From NCBI RefSeq assembly GCF_016907255.1, contig NZ_JAFBBQ010000001.1, positions 2,790,001-2,854,000 of the forward strand: a DNA stretch of 64,000 bases, read 5' to 3'. The number at the start of each line of letters is the position of its first letter. Position 1 is the stretch's first letter. Positions 16,918-28,401 of this stretch are shown here, in pieces. Source of the stretch: Microbacterium keratanolyticum. Lineage in GTDB: Bacteria; Actinomycetota; Actinomycetes; Actinomycetales; Microbacteriaceae. The notes beneath the pieces were generated by a model. That model was not told the DNA's origin and did no database searches. It was given only the letters and a program-made list of their open reading frames with translations. A program made the position numbers and the translations under genes.

Positions 16918-19806
16918 GTGCCAGTCGTACCAGTCGTCAGTCCCGGAAAACTCAGCGTTCGCGGTGCCCGCGTACACAACCTCAAGAGCGTCGATCTCGA
17001 CATCCCCCGCGATTCGCTTGTCGTGTTCACCGGGCTTTCGGGCTCTGGAAAGTCGAGTCTCGCGTTCGACACGATCTTCGCCGAGGGGCAGCGACGCTAT
17101 GTGGAGTCGTTGAGCGCCTATGCGCGGCAGTTCCTGGGCCAGGTTGACCGGCCAGACGTCGACTTCATCGAGGGCCTGAGTCCTGCGGTGTCGATCGACC
17201 AGAAGTCGACCAACCGAAACCCGCGCTCGACGGTCGGCACGATCACCGAGATCTACGACTACATGCGTCTGCTCTGGGCTCGCATCGGCGTGCCGCACTG
17301 CCCGGAGTGCGGTGAGAAGATCCAGCGTCAGACGGTGCAGCAGATCGCTGATCAGCTCATGGAACTGCCCGAGCGCACGCGCTACCAGATCGTTGCGCCG
17401 GTCGTCTCGCAGAAGAAGGGCGAGTTCGTCGACCTCTTCCGTGAGCTCGCTGCGAAGGGATACGCGCGCGCGATCGTCGACGGAGAAATGGTGCAGCTCG
17501 CAGAGCCACCGACGCTCAAGAAGAGCTACAAGCACGACATCGCCGTCGTTGTCGACCGTCTGGTCGCCGCAGGCGACATCCTCGGCCGTGTGACGGATTC
17601 GGTTGAGACGGCGCTCGGGCTGGCCGGCGGCATCATGCAGGTGAACTTCGTGGACGAAGAGGGGGATGACGCCTGGCAGTCTTTCTCCGAGAAGCTGGCC
17701 TGCCCGAACGGACACGCGATCACGCTGACGGAAATCGAACCGCGCACGTTCTCCTTCAACGCACCGTTCGGGGCCTGCCCGGCGTGCTCGGGGCTTGGTA
17801 CGCGGATGTCCGTCGATGTTGACCTGATGCTCGGCGACGAAGAGCTCTCGATCCGTGAGGGCGTCATCCTGCCGTGGACGACGCAGGGCAAGGGGCTGTT
17901 CCAGTACTACGAGCGTCTCTTGGAGGGGCTCTCTCGAGACCTCGACTTCTCGCTCGACACGCCCTGGAACCAGCTCTCCGAAGATGTCCAGGAGGCGGTG
18001 CTGCGCGGCGAGAACTACAAGGTCACGGTCAAGTGGAAGAACCGCTACGGTCGCGAGATGCGGTACGCCTCGGGGTTCGAAGGTGTTGTGCCTTACATCG
18101 AGCGTCAGTACCTCCAGGCCGAGAGTGACACGCAGCGCGGACGGTGGGGTGAGTATCTGCGTGAGGTCCCCTGCCCAGTGTGCAACGGTGACCGCCTCAA
18201 GCCGGATGTCCTCGCCGTGCTTGTGCACGGACACTCGATCGCGGAGGTCTCGCACCTGAGTCTCGCGGATGCCCGTGAGTTCATGGAGAAGCTGCACCTC
18301 ACTGACCGCGAGGCGAAGATCGCCGCCCAGGTGCTGCGCGAGATCCGCCTCCGCCTCGACTTCCTTCTCCAAGTCGGTCTCGCATACCTCAACCTCAGCC
18401 GGTCGGCAGGGTCGCTCTCGGGCGGCGAGGCGCAGCGCATCCGTCTGGCCACCCAGATCGGTTCGGGACTCACGGGCGTTCTCTACGTCTTGGACGAGCC
18501 ATCGATCGGGTTGCACCAGCGGGACAATCGACGTCTGATCGACACGCTCCTGAAGCTTCGCGACCTCGGCAACACGCTCATCGTCGTCGAACATGACGAA
18601 GAGACGATCGAGGCGGCGGACTGGGTCGTCGACATCGGCCCTGGCGCGGGCGTGGGCGGCGGCGTCGTCGTCCACTCAGGTCCCTACGAGGCACTCCTGG
18701 CCGATGAAGATTCTGTGACCGGAGACTATCTCTCCGGTCGCCGGTCGATTCCCACGCCGAAGAAGCGTCGCAAGCTCGACAAGAAGCGCATGCTGTCGGT
18801 TGTCGGGGCACGCGAGAACAACCTCAAGAATGTGACGGCCGACTTCCCGCTGGGCGTTCTGACGGCGGTGACCGGTGTGAGTGGCTCCGGCAAGTCGTCC
18901 CTGGTCAACGACATCCTGTATCAGGTGCTCGCCGCGCGACTCAACGGCGCCCGCACCGTGCCGGGCAAGCACACGCGCGTCACCGGCCTGGACAACCTCG
19001 ACAAGGTGATCCACGTCGATCAGGCGCCGATCGGTCGCACGCCCCGCTCGAATCCCGCGACCTACACGGGTGTCTTCGACCGTATTCGCACACTGTTCAG
19101 CGAGACGCCCGAGGCGAAGGTGCGCGGTTACCAGCCGGGCCGGTTCAGCTTCAACGTCAAGGGCGGGCGATGCGATGCCTGCTCGGGTGACGGCACGATC
19201 AAGATCGAGATGAACTTCCTCCCGGATGTCTACGTCGACTGCGAGGTGTGCCACGGCAAGCGCTACAACCGCGACACCCTGGCCGTGCACTACAAGGGCA
19301 AGAACATCGCCGAGGTTCTTGAGATGCCGATCGAAGAGGCGGCCGAGTTCTTCGAGCCGATTCAGGCGATCCACCGCTACATGAAGACGCTCGTCGATGT
19401 CGGTCTCGGTTACGTTCGTCTCGGTCAGTCGGCGACAACGCTCTCCGGCGGTGAGGCGCAGCGTGTCAAGCTGGCGACAGAGCTTCAGCGTCGCAGCAAC
19501 GGACGCAGCATCTACGTACTGGATGAGCCCACGACGGGTCTGCATTTCGAGGACGTGCGCAAGCTGCTCGAAGTGCTCGACAGCCTTGTCGACAAGGGAA
19601 ACACTGTCATCGTGATCGAGCACAACCTCGACGTCATCAAGTCCGCGGACTGGGTCATCGACCTCGGCCCCGAGGGAGGATCGGGCGGCGGCGAGATCCT
19701 GGCTGTCGGCACGCCGGAGAAGATCGCCGAGGTGGAAGAGAGCCACACGGGGCGCTTCCTGGCGGAGATCCTCGGTGAGGGGCGCGCTGCGCGCAAGGCG
19801 AGTTGA
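16918..19806 (+). CDS. uvrA: Excinuclease ABC subunit A
   Basis: Damage-recognition ATPase of UvrABC, 962 residues, an ABC-type dimer with two nucleotide-binding halves. The first Walker A is [15 protein letters not shown] and the second is [14 protein letters not shown]. Signature motifs are [12 protein letters not shown] and [12 protein letters not shown]. Zinc-binding cysteines occur in [15 protein letters not shown] and [17 protein letters not shown]. Start is GTG at 16918 ([14 protein letters not shown]), preceded at 6 bases by TAGACT, so it is probably leaderless. The stop overlaps uvrC as TGATG. Confidence 0.98.
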   Translation: MPVVPVVSPGKLSVRGARVHNLKSVDLDIPRDSLVVFTGLSGSGKSSLAFDTIFAEGQRRYVESLSAYARQFLGQVDRPDVDFIEGLSPAVSIDQKSTNRNPRSTVGTITEIYDYMRLLWARIGVPHCPECGEKIQRQTVQQIADQLMELPERTRYQIVAPVVSQKKGEFVDLFRELAAKGYARAIVDGEMVQLAEPPTLKKSYKHDIAVVVDRLVAAGDILGRVTDSVETALGLAGGIMQVNFVDEEGDDAWQSFSEKLACPNGHAITLTEIEPRTFSFNAPFGACPACSGLGTRMSVDVDLMLGDEELSIREGVILPWTTQGKGLFQYYERLLEGLSRDLDFSLDTPWNQLSEDVQEAVLRGENYKVTVKWKNRYGREMRYASGFEGVVPYIERQYLQAESDTQRGRWGEYLREVPCPVCNGDRLKPDVLAVLVHGHSIAEVSHLSLADAREFMEKLHLTDREAKIAAQVLREIRLRLDFLLQVGLAYLNLSRSAGSLSGGEAQRIRLATQIGSGLTGVLYVLDEPSIGLHQRDNRRLIDTLLKLRDLGNTLIVVEHDEETIEAADWVVDIGPGAGVGGGVVVHSGPYEALLADEDSVTGDYLSGRRSIPTPKKRRKLDKKRMLSVVGARENNLKNVTADFPLGVLTAVTGVSGSGKSSLVNDILYQVLAARLNGARTVPGKHTRVTGLDNLDKVIHVDQAPIGRTPRSNPATYTGVFDRIRTLFSETPEAKVRGYQPGRFSFNVKGGRCDACSGDGTIKIEMNFLPDVYVDCEVCHGKRYNRDTLAVHYKGKNIAEVLEMPIEEAAEFFEPIQAIHRYMKTLVDVGLGYVRLGQSATTLSGGEAQRVKLATELQRRSNGRSIYVLDEPTTGLHFEDVRKLLEVLDSLVDKGNTVIVIEHNLDVIKSADWVIDLGPEGGSGGGEILAVGTPEKIAEVEESHTGRFLAEILGEGRAARKAS

Positions 19807-21722
19807 TGGCCGAACAGCTGTCATACAAGCCGCGGCAGGGAGAGATCCCGACCGACCCCGGGGTCTATCGTTTCCGCGATCCTCATGGGCGTGTGCTCTA
19901 CGTCGGCAAGGCGAAGAACCTGCGACAGCGGCTGTCGAACTACTTCGCTCCGCTGCACACGCTGCACGAGCGCACGCGGCGGATGGTCACGACGGCGAGT
20001 TCGGTGGAGTGGACGGTCGTTCCGACCGACGTCGACTCTCTGCAGCTCGAGTACATGTGGATCAAGGAGTTCGATCCACCGTTCAACGTCCGCTACAAAG
20101 ACGACAAGTCCTACCCGTTCATGGCGGTCACTCTCGCCGATGAGGCGCCGCGAGTACTCGTGACGCGCAATCGCCGTATACCCGGCGCGAAGTACTTCGG
20201 TCCCTATCCGAAGGTCTGGGCGGTGCACGAGACCATCGACCTGATGGTCAAGGCCTTCCCGATCCGCACATGCAGCGACGCCAGCTACAAGCGGGCGATG
20301 CAGTCGGGTCGACCGTGCTTTCCCGGGCAGATCGGCAAGTGCGGTGGTCCGTGCTCGATGACGGTCACGATCGCCGAGCATCGGGCGATGGTCGATGATT
20401 TCGTCGCCTTCATGGAGGGTGGTGACGAGCGCTTCACCCGCGAGCTGACACGGCGGATGCAAGAAGCCTCCATCGCCATGGATTACGAGAGCGCTGCGCG
20501 GTATCGCGACAAGCTGGCGGCGATCGAGGCGGTGCTCGGCAAGAGCGCGCTCGTCCTCGACGATCACGAGGACGCCGACCTCTTCGGCGTCGCGGAGGAT
20601 GAACTCTCGGCCGCGGTGCAGCATTTCGTGATTCGCGGCGGCCGCGTCCGCGGAGTGCGCGCAACAGCTATCGACAAGGAGATCGACATCACCGGAGGCG
20701 AGCTCATCGATCAGATGCTGCAGCGCGCATACGGCGATGCGAAGGGCCCAGATGTGCCTCGCCGAGTCGTCGTCCCGGCGTTGCCCGACGACCACGCCGA
20801 GCTGGAGGCGTGGCTGCGAGAGCGCCGTGGCGCCAAAGTCGAGATCGTGGTCGCGCAGCGCGGGCAGCGCGCGGAGCTCATGCGCACGGCGACGCTCAAC
20901 GCCCAGCAGGCGCTGATCCGGCACAAGACGCGACGGACGAGCGACTACTCCGCCCGCACGCAGGCACTGAACGACCTGCAGGAGGCACTGGGGCTCGATG
21001 AGGCACCTCTTCGGATCGAGTGCTTCGACATCTCGCACCTCGGCGGCACGAACGTCGTCGCATCGATGGTCGTCTTCGAAGACGGCCTGCCACGTAAAGA
21101 CCAGTACCGATCGTTCGGAATCGCAGAGACGACGGACGACACCGACTCGATGTATCAGGTGCTTCGTCGGCGCCTCGCGTACCTCGATGATCCGAACGGC
21201 TCAGACGCGCGTGCGGATGCGGCGGTCGTGCCGGACTCATCGACGGCGGAAGCATCTGAGCAGATGCCCTCCCGCAAGCGCCCTCGATTCGCCTATCCGC
21301 CGCAACTGCTGCTCGTCGACGGCGGAAAGCCGCAGGTGGAGGCGGCGGCGCGGGCGCTCCGTGACGCAGGACACCCGGAGATCGGACTCTGCGGCATCGC
21401 CAAACGGCTGGAGGAGATCTGGTTGCCGGGGGAGGAGTACCCCGTGATTCTGCCGCGCACGAGTGAGGCGCTCTATCTCGTCCAAAGACTTCGTGATGAA
21501 GCCCACAGATTCGCGATCACGCATCAACGCAAGAAGCGCAAACGTGACATCACGACCGTTCTCGCCGAAGTTCCGGGGCTCGGAGCGACGCGCATCAAGG
21601 TGCTCCTTCGCCACTTCGGGTCTGTGACGGCATTGCGCGCAGCGACGAGCGAGCAGATACGCGAGGTGCCGGGTATCGGGCCGGCACTCGCGGAGAGCAT
21701 CCGCGTGCATCTCGCGCGATGA
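19806..21722 (+). CDS. uvrC: Excinuclease ABC subunit C
   Basis: Dual-incision nuclease of nucleotide excision repair, 638 residues. It has an N-terminal GIY-YIG nuclease ([20 protein letters not shown]), a cysteine-bearing stretch [13 protein letters not shown], a UVR domain near 205-235, and an RNase H-like second nuclease with [12 protein letters not shown] and LLVDGGKPQ. It ends with tandem helix-hairpin-helix ([25 protein letters not shown]). The ATG overlaps the uvrA stop by one base and is probably translated by reinitiation. A Ser/Glu-rich linker at about 465-500 separates two parts of the nuclease domain. Confidence 0.97.
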   Translation: MAEQLSYKPRQGEIPTDPGVYRFRDPHGRVLYVGKAKNLRQRLSNYFAPLHTLHERTRRMVTTASSVEWTVVPTDVDSLQLEYMWIKEFDPPFNVRYKDDKSYPFMAVTLADEAPRVLVTRNRRIPGAKYFGPYPKVWAVHETIDLMVKAFPIRTCSDASYKRAMQSGRPCFPGQIGKCGGPCSMTVTIAEHRAMVDDFVAFMEGGDERFTRELTRRMQEASIAMDYESAARYRDKLAAIEAVLGKSALVLDDHEDADLFGVAEDELSAAVQHFVIRGGRVRGVRATAIDKEIDITGGELIDQMLQRAYGDAKGPDVPRRVVVPALPDDHAELEAWLRERRGAKVEIVVAQRGQRAELMRTATLNAQQALIRHKTRRTSDYSARTQALNDLQEALGLDEAPLRIECFDISHLGGTNVVASMVVFEDGLPRKDQYRSFGIAETTDDTDSMYQVLRRRLAYLDDPNGSDARADAAVVPDSSTAEASEQMPSRKRPRFAYPPQLLLVDGGKPQVEAAARALRDAGHPEIGLCGIAKRLEEIWLPGEEYPVILPRTSEALYLVQRLRDEAHRFAITHQRKKRKRDITTVLAEVPGLGATRIKVLLRHFGSVTALRAATSEQIREVPGIGPALAESIRVHLAR

Positions 21723-21794
21723 CCGTGTGGGTGTGCGTACTCGCTCCGTGAACCTCGAATTCTCGGTACGCTGGACGAAAGCGAGGGAGAGATC

Positions 21795-22667
21795 ATGAGT
21801 GTCGACGACCAGGGCGAGTTTCTGATCGTCACGGGCATGTCGGGCGCGGGGCGTTCGACGGCGGCCAACGCGTTGGAAGACCTGGGATGGTATGTCGTCG
21901 ACAACCTCCCGCCGCAGATGCTGCGGCCTCTGCTCGATCTGGCCAATCTCGGTGGCGCTGCTCTTCCAAAGGTCGCTGCGGTCGTCGACGTGCGCGGCCG
22001 CAACCTCTTCGATGATTTCCCTGAGGTGACTCGCGCGCTGCGGGACCACGGTTCGGTCCGTGTCTTGTTCCTGGACGCCTCAGACGATGTGCTCGTGCGC
22101 CGATTCGAGTCGGTCCGCAGGCCGCACCCCCTTCAGGGCGACGGGACGCTGCTCGACGGCATCCGCCTCGAACGGACACGCGTCGCGCCGATTCGCGAGG
22201 CCGCCGACATCATCATCGATACCTCCACCTTCAACATCCATCGTCTCGTGACCGACGTGTCCGCTCTCTTCGCCGAAGAGGGTGCCGCACGTCACCGCCT
22301 GACCATCATGAGTTTCGGATTCAAGTACGGAATGCCCTCCGACGCCGATCTGGTGGCGGACATGCGTTTCCTGCCGAATCCGTTCTGGATCGAGGAGCTT
22401 CGCAACCATGACGGTCAAGACCGTGAGGTGAGCGAATACGTGCTCTCGCGCGACGGTGCGCAAGAGTTCCTCGATGCGTACGAAAAGGCGCTCGTGCCCG
22501 TGCTCGAGGGCTACCAGCGGGAGAACAAGAGTCACTCGACTGTTGCGATCGGCTGCACAGGCGGAAAGCACCGCTCTGTGGCGATGGCGATCGAGCTCTC
22601 CCGCCGTCTGGCCGCCGTCCCCGGTGTGTCCATCAGTGTGCGGCACCGCGACCTCGGGCGTGAATGA
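21795..22667 (+). CDS. rapZ: RNase adapter / nucleotide-binding protein RapZ (YvcJ family)
   Basis: P-loop NTP-binding protein, 290 residues, Walker [15 protein letters not shown] near the N-terminus and the C-terminal signature [13 protein letters not shown] typical of the YvcJ/RapZ family. In gammaproteobacteria RapZ controls glmS sRNA decay; the role in actinobacteria is unclear. Start ATG at 21795 behind GGGAGAG. It lies between uvrC and whiA as in other actinobacteria, but the yvcK gene that usually separates rapZ and whiA is absent. Confidence 0.93.
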   Translation: MSVDDQGEFLIVTGMSGAGRSTAANALEDLGWYVVDNLPPQMLRPLLDLANLGGAALPKVAAVVDVRGRNLFDDFPEVTRALRDHGSVRVLFLDASDDVLVRRFESVRRPHPLQGDGTLLDGIRLERTRVAPIREAADIIIDTSTFNIHRLVTDVSALFAEEGAARHRLTIMSFGFKYGMPSDADLVADMRFLPNPFWIEELRNHDGQDREVSEYVLSRDGAQEFLDAYEKALVPVLEGYQRENKSHSTVAIGCTGGKHRSVAMAIELSRRLAAVPGVSISVRHRDLGRE

Positions 22668-22733
22668 GGTCTGAGAGCCGACTAGGCTAGTCCCTTGTGT
22701 CGCGATCCGGCACAGGGAGCGAAAAGGAGTCTC

Positions 22734-23711
22734 GTGGCACTCACCACCGACGTCAAGGCAGAACTCGTCAGCATCCGGAATGCGCCTCCGACAGTGCGCG
22801 TCGCGGAGGTGACGGCGGTCCTCCGGTTCGCCGGCGGACTGCACTCGATTGCCAACCGCGTTGCTGTCGAAGCTGAGGTGGATGCGGAGCTGCTGGCTCG
22901 CCGCGTCGCTCGTGATCTCGCGGAGATCTTCGGTGTTCGTCCCGAGATCGCCCAGGTGCAGGGGGCGTCCGGCCACGAGAGTGCCCGCTACGCGGTCCGT
23001 GTCATCGCGGCTGGCGAGACCCTGGCTCGCCAGACCGGGCTGCTCGACCAGCGTCGCCGTCCGGTCCGTGGACTTCCGAACCGTCTCACGACCGGCTCCC
23101 GCGAAGAGCTCGCCGGTCTGTGGCGCGGTGCCTTCCTCGCCGCGGGTTCGCTCAGCGAGCCCGGCCGTTCGGCCATGCTCGAGGTCGCCTGCCCGACGTC
23201 AGAGGCCGCGATGGCCCTCGTCGGGGCGGCGCATCGCATCGGCATCTCGGCAAAGGCCCGCGAGGTGCGGGGGATGCCCCGCGTCGTCGTGCGCGAGGGC
23301 GAATCGATCCGCGCCCTGCTGAGCCTCATGGGCGCGGAGAAGACCGCAGCAGCCTGGGAAGAGATGCGTCAGCGCCGTGAGGTGCGCGCTGGTGTCAACC
23401 GTCTGGTGAACTTCGACGACGCGAACCTGCGTCGTTCTGCGCAGGCCGCTGTCGCCGCCTGCGCGCGCGTCGAGCGCGCGCTCGAGATCCTCGGTGAGGA
23501 TGTGCCCGATCACCTGCGGATGGCGGGGGAGCTTCGCCTCTCGCACCGTGACGCGAGCCTGGACGAGCTGGGGCACCATGCAGATCCGCCGCTGACGAAG
23601 GACGCCGTGGCGGGTCGCATCCGACGTCTCCTCGCGATGGCTGACAAGCGTGCGCAGGCCGATGGCATTCCGGGAACCGAGTCGGCGGTGCCCGCAGGCC
23701 TCGACAACTGA
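22734..23711 (+). CDS. whiA: DNA-binding regulator WhiA
   Basis: WhiA, a DNA-binding protein combining a degenerate LAGLIDADG homing-endonuclease fold with a C-terminal helix-turn-helix, 325 residues. In Streptomyces it drives sporulation septation with WhiB; in non-sporulating Gram-positives it affects division and metabolism. Start is GTG at 22734 ([11 protein letters not shown]) behind AAAAGGAG; the frame is open further upstream to 22695 but without a start of comparable quality. The HTH region near residues 275-310 ends in [19 protein letters not shown]. It is followed by its own 151-base gap and sodA. Confidence 0.95.
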   Translation: MALTTDVKAELVSIRNAPPTVRVAEVTAVLRFAGGLHSIANRVAVEAEVDAELLARRVARDLAEIFGVRPEIAQVQGASGHESARYAVRVIAAGETLARQTGLLDQRRRPVRGLPNRLTTGSREELAGLWRGAFLAAGSLSEPGRSAMLEVACPTSEAAMALVGAAHRIGISAKAREVRGMPRVVVREGESIRALLSLMGAEKTAAAWEEMRQRREVRAGVNRLVNFDDANLRRSAQAAVAACARVERALEILGEDVPDHLRMAGELRLSHRDASLDELGHHADPPLTKDAVAGRIRRLLAMADKRAQADGIPGTESAVPAGLDN

Positions 23712-23862
23712 GCGCGTCGCTCACCGTCTCCACGGAACGGGAAGGAACCCGGCCACGACGGCGTTGCCCTCAGTAGGATGAACGATGTCCGGCCTCCTGC
23801 CGCATTCGGCGGCGCGAGGACCCTGTAAGCGCCGCGGCGCGGCGCGGATTGGATGAACCGAA

Positions 23863-24489
23863 ATGGCGATTTACACGCTCCCCGACCTTCCCTACGACTA
23901 CTCGGCCCTCGAGCCGCACATCAGCGGCAAGATCATGGAGCTGCACCACTCGAAGCACCACGCCGCGTATGTCGCCGGCGCGAACACCGCGCTGGAGTCG
24001 CTGGCCGAGGCACGTGAGACGGGGAACCTCGCGAACGTCAACAAGCTCGAGAAGGACCTCGCGTTCAACCTCGGCGGCCACGTGAACCACTCGATCTTCT
24101 GGACCAACCTCTCGCCGAACGGTGGCGGCGAGCCCGAGGGTGAGCTGAAGGCAGCCATCGACGAGTTCTTCGGATCGTTCGAGAAGTTCCAGGCGCACTT
24201 CACAGCTGCGGCTATGGGCATCCAGGGCTCGGGCTGGGCGGTGCTCAGCTGGGACGTCATCGGTGAGCGCCTCATCATCCAGCAGATGTTCGACCAGCAC
24301 GCGAACACCGCGATGGGCACGGTGCCGCTGTTCCAGCTCGACATGTGGGAGCACGCCTTCTACCTCGACTACCTCAACGTGAAGGCCGACTACGTCAAGG
24401 CCGCTTGGAATCTCGCCAACTGGGAGAACGTCGCCGAGCGCTTCGTAACGGCGCGCGAGAAGACCTCGGGCCTGCTGGTACTGTCGTAA
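23863..24489 (+). CDS. sodA: Superoxide dismutase, Mn/Fe type
   Basis: Cytoplasmic superoxide dismutase of the Mn/Fe family, 208 residues. Metal ligands sit in MELHHSKHH (first His about 28), [10 protein letters not shown] (second His), and [11 protein letters not shown] (Asp and His). The [12 protein letters not shown] stretch holds the metal-tuning Gln/Gly region; I cannot decide Mn or Fe from sequence alone. ATG at 23863 has only a weak ribosome site (GGATGAACCGAA). A TAGGAT -10 at about 23774-23779 implies a leader of about 80 bases. It lies between whiA and gap. Confidence 0.96.
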   Translation: MAIYTLPDLPYDYSALEPHISGKIMELHHSKHHAAYVAGANTALESLAEARETGNLANVNKLEKDLAFNLGGHVNHSIFWTNLSPNGGGEPEGELKAAIDEFFGSFEKFQAHFTAAAMGIQGSGWAVLSWDVIGERLIIQQMFDQHANTAMGTVPLFQLDMWEHAFYLDYLNVKADYVKAAWNLANWENVAERFVTAREKTSGLLVLS

Positions 24490-25602
<1,113 letters not shown>

Positions 25603-25609
25603 TCCGCAT

Positions 25610-26824
25610 ATGAGTCTGCGCACCCTCGAATCTCTGGGTTCGCTCGATGGCAAGCGCGTCATCGTTCGTTGTGACCTGAACGTTCCCCTGCGGGACGGCG
25701 TCATCACGGACGATGGCCGCGTGCGCGCATCGCTGCCGACCCTCAACGCCCTGATCAACCAGGGCGCCCGCGTCATCATCTGCTCGCACCTCGGACGGCC
25801 GGATGGCGCGCCTGACCCGCAGTACAGCCTCGAGCCGGTCGCTCAGCGACTCTCGGAGCTGCTCGGCAAGCCGGTCGCGTTCGCTCGCGACACGGTGGGC
25901 GAGTCCGCACAGGAGGCCGTGGCCTCGCTCGAAGACGGCGATGTCGTCGTGATCGAGAACCTGCGGTTCAACGCGGGGGAGACCTCGAAGGATGCGCAGG
26001 CTCGTGCGGAGTTCGCGACGCAGCTCGCATCGCTCGGCGATGCGCTGGTGTCCGATGGCTTCGGTGTCGTTCACCGCAAGCAGGCCAGTGTCTACGAGCT
26101 CGCGCAGCAGGTGCCGTCCGCTGCGGGACTGCTGATCGCGACCGAACTCGACGTGCTGGATCGTCTGACCGAGAACCCCGAACGCCCCTACACGGTCGTC
26201 CTCGGTGGTTCCAAGGTCAGCGACAAGCTCGGTGTGATCTCGCACCTGCTCCCGCGCGTCGACCGCATCCTCGTGGGCGGCGGCATGCTGTTCACGTTCC
26301 TCGCGGCCGAAGGTCACGCTGTGGCATCGAGCCTGCTCGAAAAGGATCAGCTCGACACGGTTCGCGGCTACCTGGCTGAGGCGGCGGAGCGCGGTGTCGA
26401 GATCGTCCTGCCGACGGATGTCGTCGTCGCGGCGTCGTTCGCTGCGGATGCTGCGCACGAGACCGTCGCAGCTGACGCGATCGAGAGCACGGCATTCGGC
26501 GCATCCGGTATCGGCCTCGACATCGGCCCGGAGACGGCTGCCCGCTTCGCGGAGGCGATCCGCGGATCGCGCACCGTCTTCTGGAACGGCCCGATGGGCG
26601 TGTTCGAGTTCCCGGCGTTCGCCGCCGGAACCAAAGCCGTCGCACAGGCGCTGACCGAGGTCGACGGCCTCGGCGTCGTCGGCGGTGGCGACTCTGCTGC
26701 GGCCGTGCGTCAGCTCGGTTTCAGCGATGACCAGTTCGGTCACATCTCGACGGGCGGAGGCGCAAGCCTTGAGTTCCTCGAGGGCAAGAAACTCCCCGGC
26801 CTGGAGGTGCTCGGATGGGCGTAA
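25610..26824 (+). CDS. pgk: Phosphoglycerate kinase
   Basis: Transfers phosphate from 1,3-bisphosphoglycerate to ADP. 404 residues, usual length. The N-terminal signature [14 protein letters not shown], the substrate-binding SHLGRPDG, and the C-terminal nucleotide loop GGGDSAAAV plus [15 protein letters not shown] are all present. Start ATG at 25610. Its end overlaps the tpiA start by 10 bases (26815-26824), so the two are translated in different frames across the junction. Confidence 0.98.
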   Translation: MSLRTLESLGSLDGKRVIVRCDLNVPLRDGVITDDGRVRASLPTLNALINQGARVIICSHLGRPDGAPDPQYSLEPVAQRLSELLGKPVAFARDTVGESAQEAVASLEDGDVVVIENLRFNAGETSKDAQARAEFATQLASLGDALVSDGFGVVHRKQASVYELAQQVPSAAGLLIATELDVLDRLTENPERPYTVVLGGSKVSDKLGVISHLLPRVDRILVGGGMLFTFLAAEGHAVASSLLEKDQLDTVRGYLAEAAERGVEIVLPTDVVVAASFAADAAHETVAADAIESTAFGASGIGLDIGPETAARFAEAIRGSRTVFWNGPMGVFEFPAFAAGTKAVAQALTEVDGLGVVGGGDSAAAVRQLGFSDDQFGHISTGGGASLEFLEGKKLPGLEVLGWA

Positions 26825-27606
26825 CCGCTCGTACCCCGCTGATTGCGGGCAACTGGAAGATGAACCTGGACCACCTGCAGGCGGTCGCGTTCGTGCAGAA
26901 GCTGCACTGGACGCTCAAGGATGCCAAGCACGAAGACGGCACCGTCGAGGTTGCGGTCTTCCCGCCGTTCACCGACCTGCGCAGCGTGCAGACGCTCATC
27001 GACGCCGACAAGATCCCGTTCGCACTCGGTGCGCAGGACCTGTCTGCTCACGACTCGGGTGCCTACACGGGCGAGATCTCGGGTGCGTTCCTTGCCAAGC
27101 TCGACGCAAAGTACGTCATCATCGGCCACTCCGAGCGTCGCGAATACCACGCCGAGGGCGACGATGTCGTTGCGGCGAAGGTCAAGGCCGCGCTCAAGCA
27201 CGGACTCGTGCCGGTGATCTGCGTCGGCGAGACGGCAGAGGATCTCGAGAAGTTCGGTGCGAGCGCGGTTCCGGCCGGTCAGCTCAAGGCCGCTCTCGAG
27301 GGTGTTCCGGCGTCTGCGGAGATCGTCGTCGCCTACGAGCCGGTCTGGGCCATCGGCTCCGGCCAGGCGGCAACGCCGGCGCAGGCACAGGAAGTGTGTG
27401 CTGCACTGCGCAGCGTTCTTTCCACAGTTCTCGATGCGGATGCCGCAGCACGCACCCGCGTGCTCTACGGTGGCTCGGTGAAGGCTTCGAACATCGCGTC
27501 CTTCATGCGGGAGCCCGACGTCGACGGTGCGCTCGTCGGAGGCGCAAGCCTGCTGGCCGATGAGTTCAGCTCGATCATTCGGTTCCAGAAGCACGTCGGT
27601 GTGTGA
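26815..27606 (+). CDS. tpiA: Triosephosphate isomerase
   Basis: Interconverts dihydroxyacetone phosphate and glyceraldehyde-3-phosphate, 263 residues. Key residues are seen in GNWKMN (Lys), IIGHSERR (catalytic His), VAYEPVWAIGSG (catalytic Glu), and the phosphate loop YGGSVK / GGASL. Start ATG at 26815 lies inside the 3' end of pgk (10-base overlap). It ends the glycolytic operon; secG has its own promoter after it. Confidence 0.98.
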   Translation: MGVTARTPLIAGNWKMNLDHLQAVAFVQKLHWTLKDAKHEDGTVEVAVFPPFTDLRSVQTLIDADKIPFALGAQDLSAHDSGAYTGEISGAFLAKLDAKYVIIGHSERREYHAEGDDVVAAKVKAALKHGLVPVICVGETAEDLEKFGASAVPAGQLKAALEGVPASAEIVVAYEPVWAIGSGQAATPAQAQEVCAALRSVLSTVLDADAAARTRVLYGGSVKASNIASFMREPDVDGALVGGASLLADEFSSIIRFQKHVGV

Positions 27607-27680
27607 CGCGGGTTCGCTGACACCCTCGACGTATACTTGACCGTTATGCGGACAGCCCCGTCCGCCTGAAAGGCCATTTC

Positions 27681-27929
27681 GTGCAGATTCTTCAGTTTGT
27701 CCTGCAGGTGCTGCTGGGCATCACCAGCGTTCTGCTGACCCTTTTGATCCTTCTTCACAAGGGTCGCGGTGGCGGTCTCTCCGACATGTTCGGTGGTGGC
27801 ATGTCCTCGGCAGCCGGCTCGTCCGGTCTCGCTGAGCGCAACCTCAACCGCTTCACGATCATCCTCGCCCTCGTCTGGTTCATCGCCATCGTCGCACTGG
27901 GCCTGATCACGAAGTTCGAGGTCATCTGA
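27681..27929 (+). CDS. secG: Preprotein translocase subunit SecG
   Basis: Small membrane subunit of the Sec translocon, 82 residues with two hydrophobic helices (about 2-24 and 55-76). They flank the conserved cytoplasmic loop LLHKGRGGGLSDMFGGGM. Start is GTG at 27681 (MQILQFVLQ). A TATACT -10 near 27632-27637 gives a separate promoter. The last base of its TGA is the first base of the rbpA ATG. Confidence 0.96.
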   Translation: MQILQFVLQVLLGITSVLLTLLILLHKGRGGGLSDMFGGGMSSAAGSSGLAERNLNRFTIILALVWFIAIVALGLITKFEVI

Positions 27930-28285
27930 TGGCTACCGGAGGAAACGCTATTCGCGGTACCCGTGTGGGTTCTGGTCCCATGGGCGAGCAGGATCACGGC
28001 TACCACGCAGACCGCATCGCGGTGTCGTATTGGGACGGCCTCGGCAACGAGACCGTTCGCTACTTCGCCGCGGGCCTCCCGGAGGAGGAGATCCCCGAGG
28101 TCATCGATCACCCCCAGACCGGCCTGCCGGCAGGGCGTGACAAGGAGAACCCGCCGGAGATCGCGAAGGCCGAGCCGTACAAGACGCACCTCGCCTACGT
28201 GAAGGAACGTCGCACCGACGATGAGGCTGTACAGCTGCTCGAAGACGCGCTGACGCAGCTGCGTGAGCGTCGCGGACAGATCTGA
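27929..28285 (+). CDS. rbpA: RNA polymerase-binding protein RbpA
   Basis: Actinobacteria-specific transcription factor that binds sigma factor and RNA polymerase and stabilises open promoter complexes. 118 residues. The N-terminal MATGGNAIRGTRVGSGPMGE and C-terminal sigma-interaction helix region (PYKTHLAYVKERRTDDEA, then LTQLRERRGQI) match the family. It overlaps secG by one base (TGATG). A strong bidirectional hairpin follows at 28331-28363. Confidence 0.95.
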   Translation: MATGGNAIRGTRVGSGPMGEQDHGYHADRIAVSYWDGLGNETVRYFAAGLPEEEIPEVIDHPQTGLPAGRDKENPPEIAKAEPYKTHLAYVKERRTDDEAVQLLEDALTQLRERRGQI

Positions 28286-28330
28286 TCTGAACGACCACGC
28301 GAAGAAGACGCGGCAGCGACCGCTCTCGTG

Positions 28331-28363
28331 AGAACTGCCCCTGGCTCTGCCAGGGGCAGTTCT
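28331..28363. terminator. Terminator between rbpA and the convergent membrane-protein gene
   Basis: Perfect 14-base-pair stem (AGAACTGCCCCTGG at 28331-28344 with its complement at 28350-28363) and a 5-base loop, followed by CGTTT. Being between converging genes, it can serve both strands. Confidence 0.88.
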
Positions 28364-28401
28364 CGTTTCAGCGGTGTGTGGGAGTGCGCTGATTCTGCGC
28401 G

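Noticed and set aside
16696..18675. 659-residue minus-strand open frame opposite the MoxR-operon end and uvrA
   Set aside because: It covers the uvrA promoter and the conserved UvrA N-terminus; codon bias explains it.
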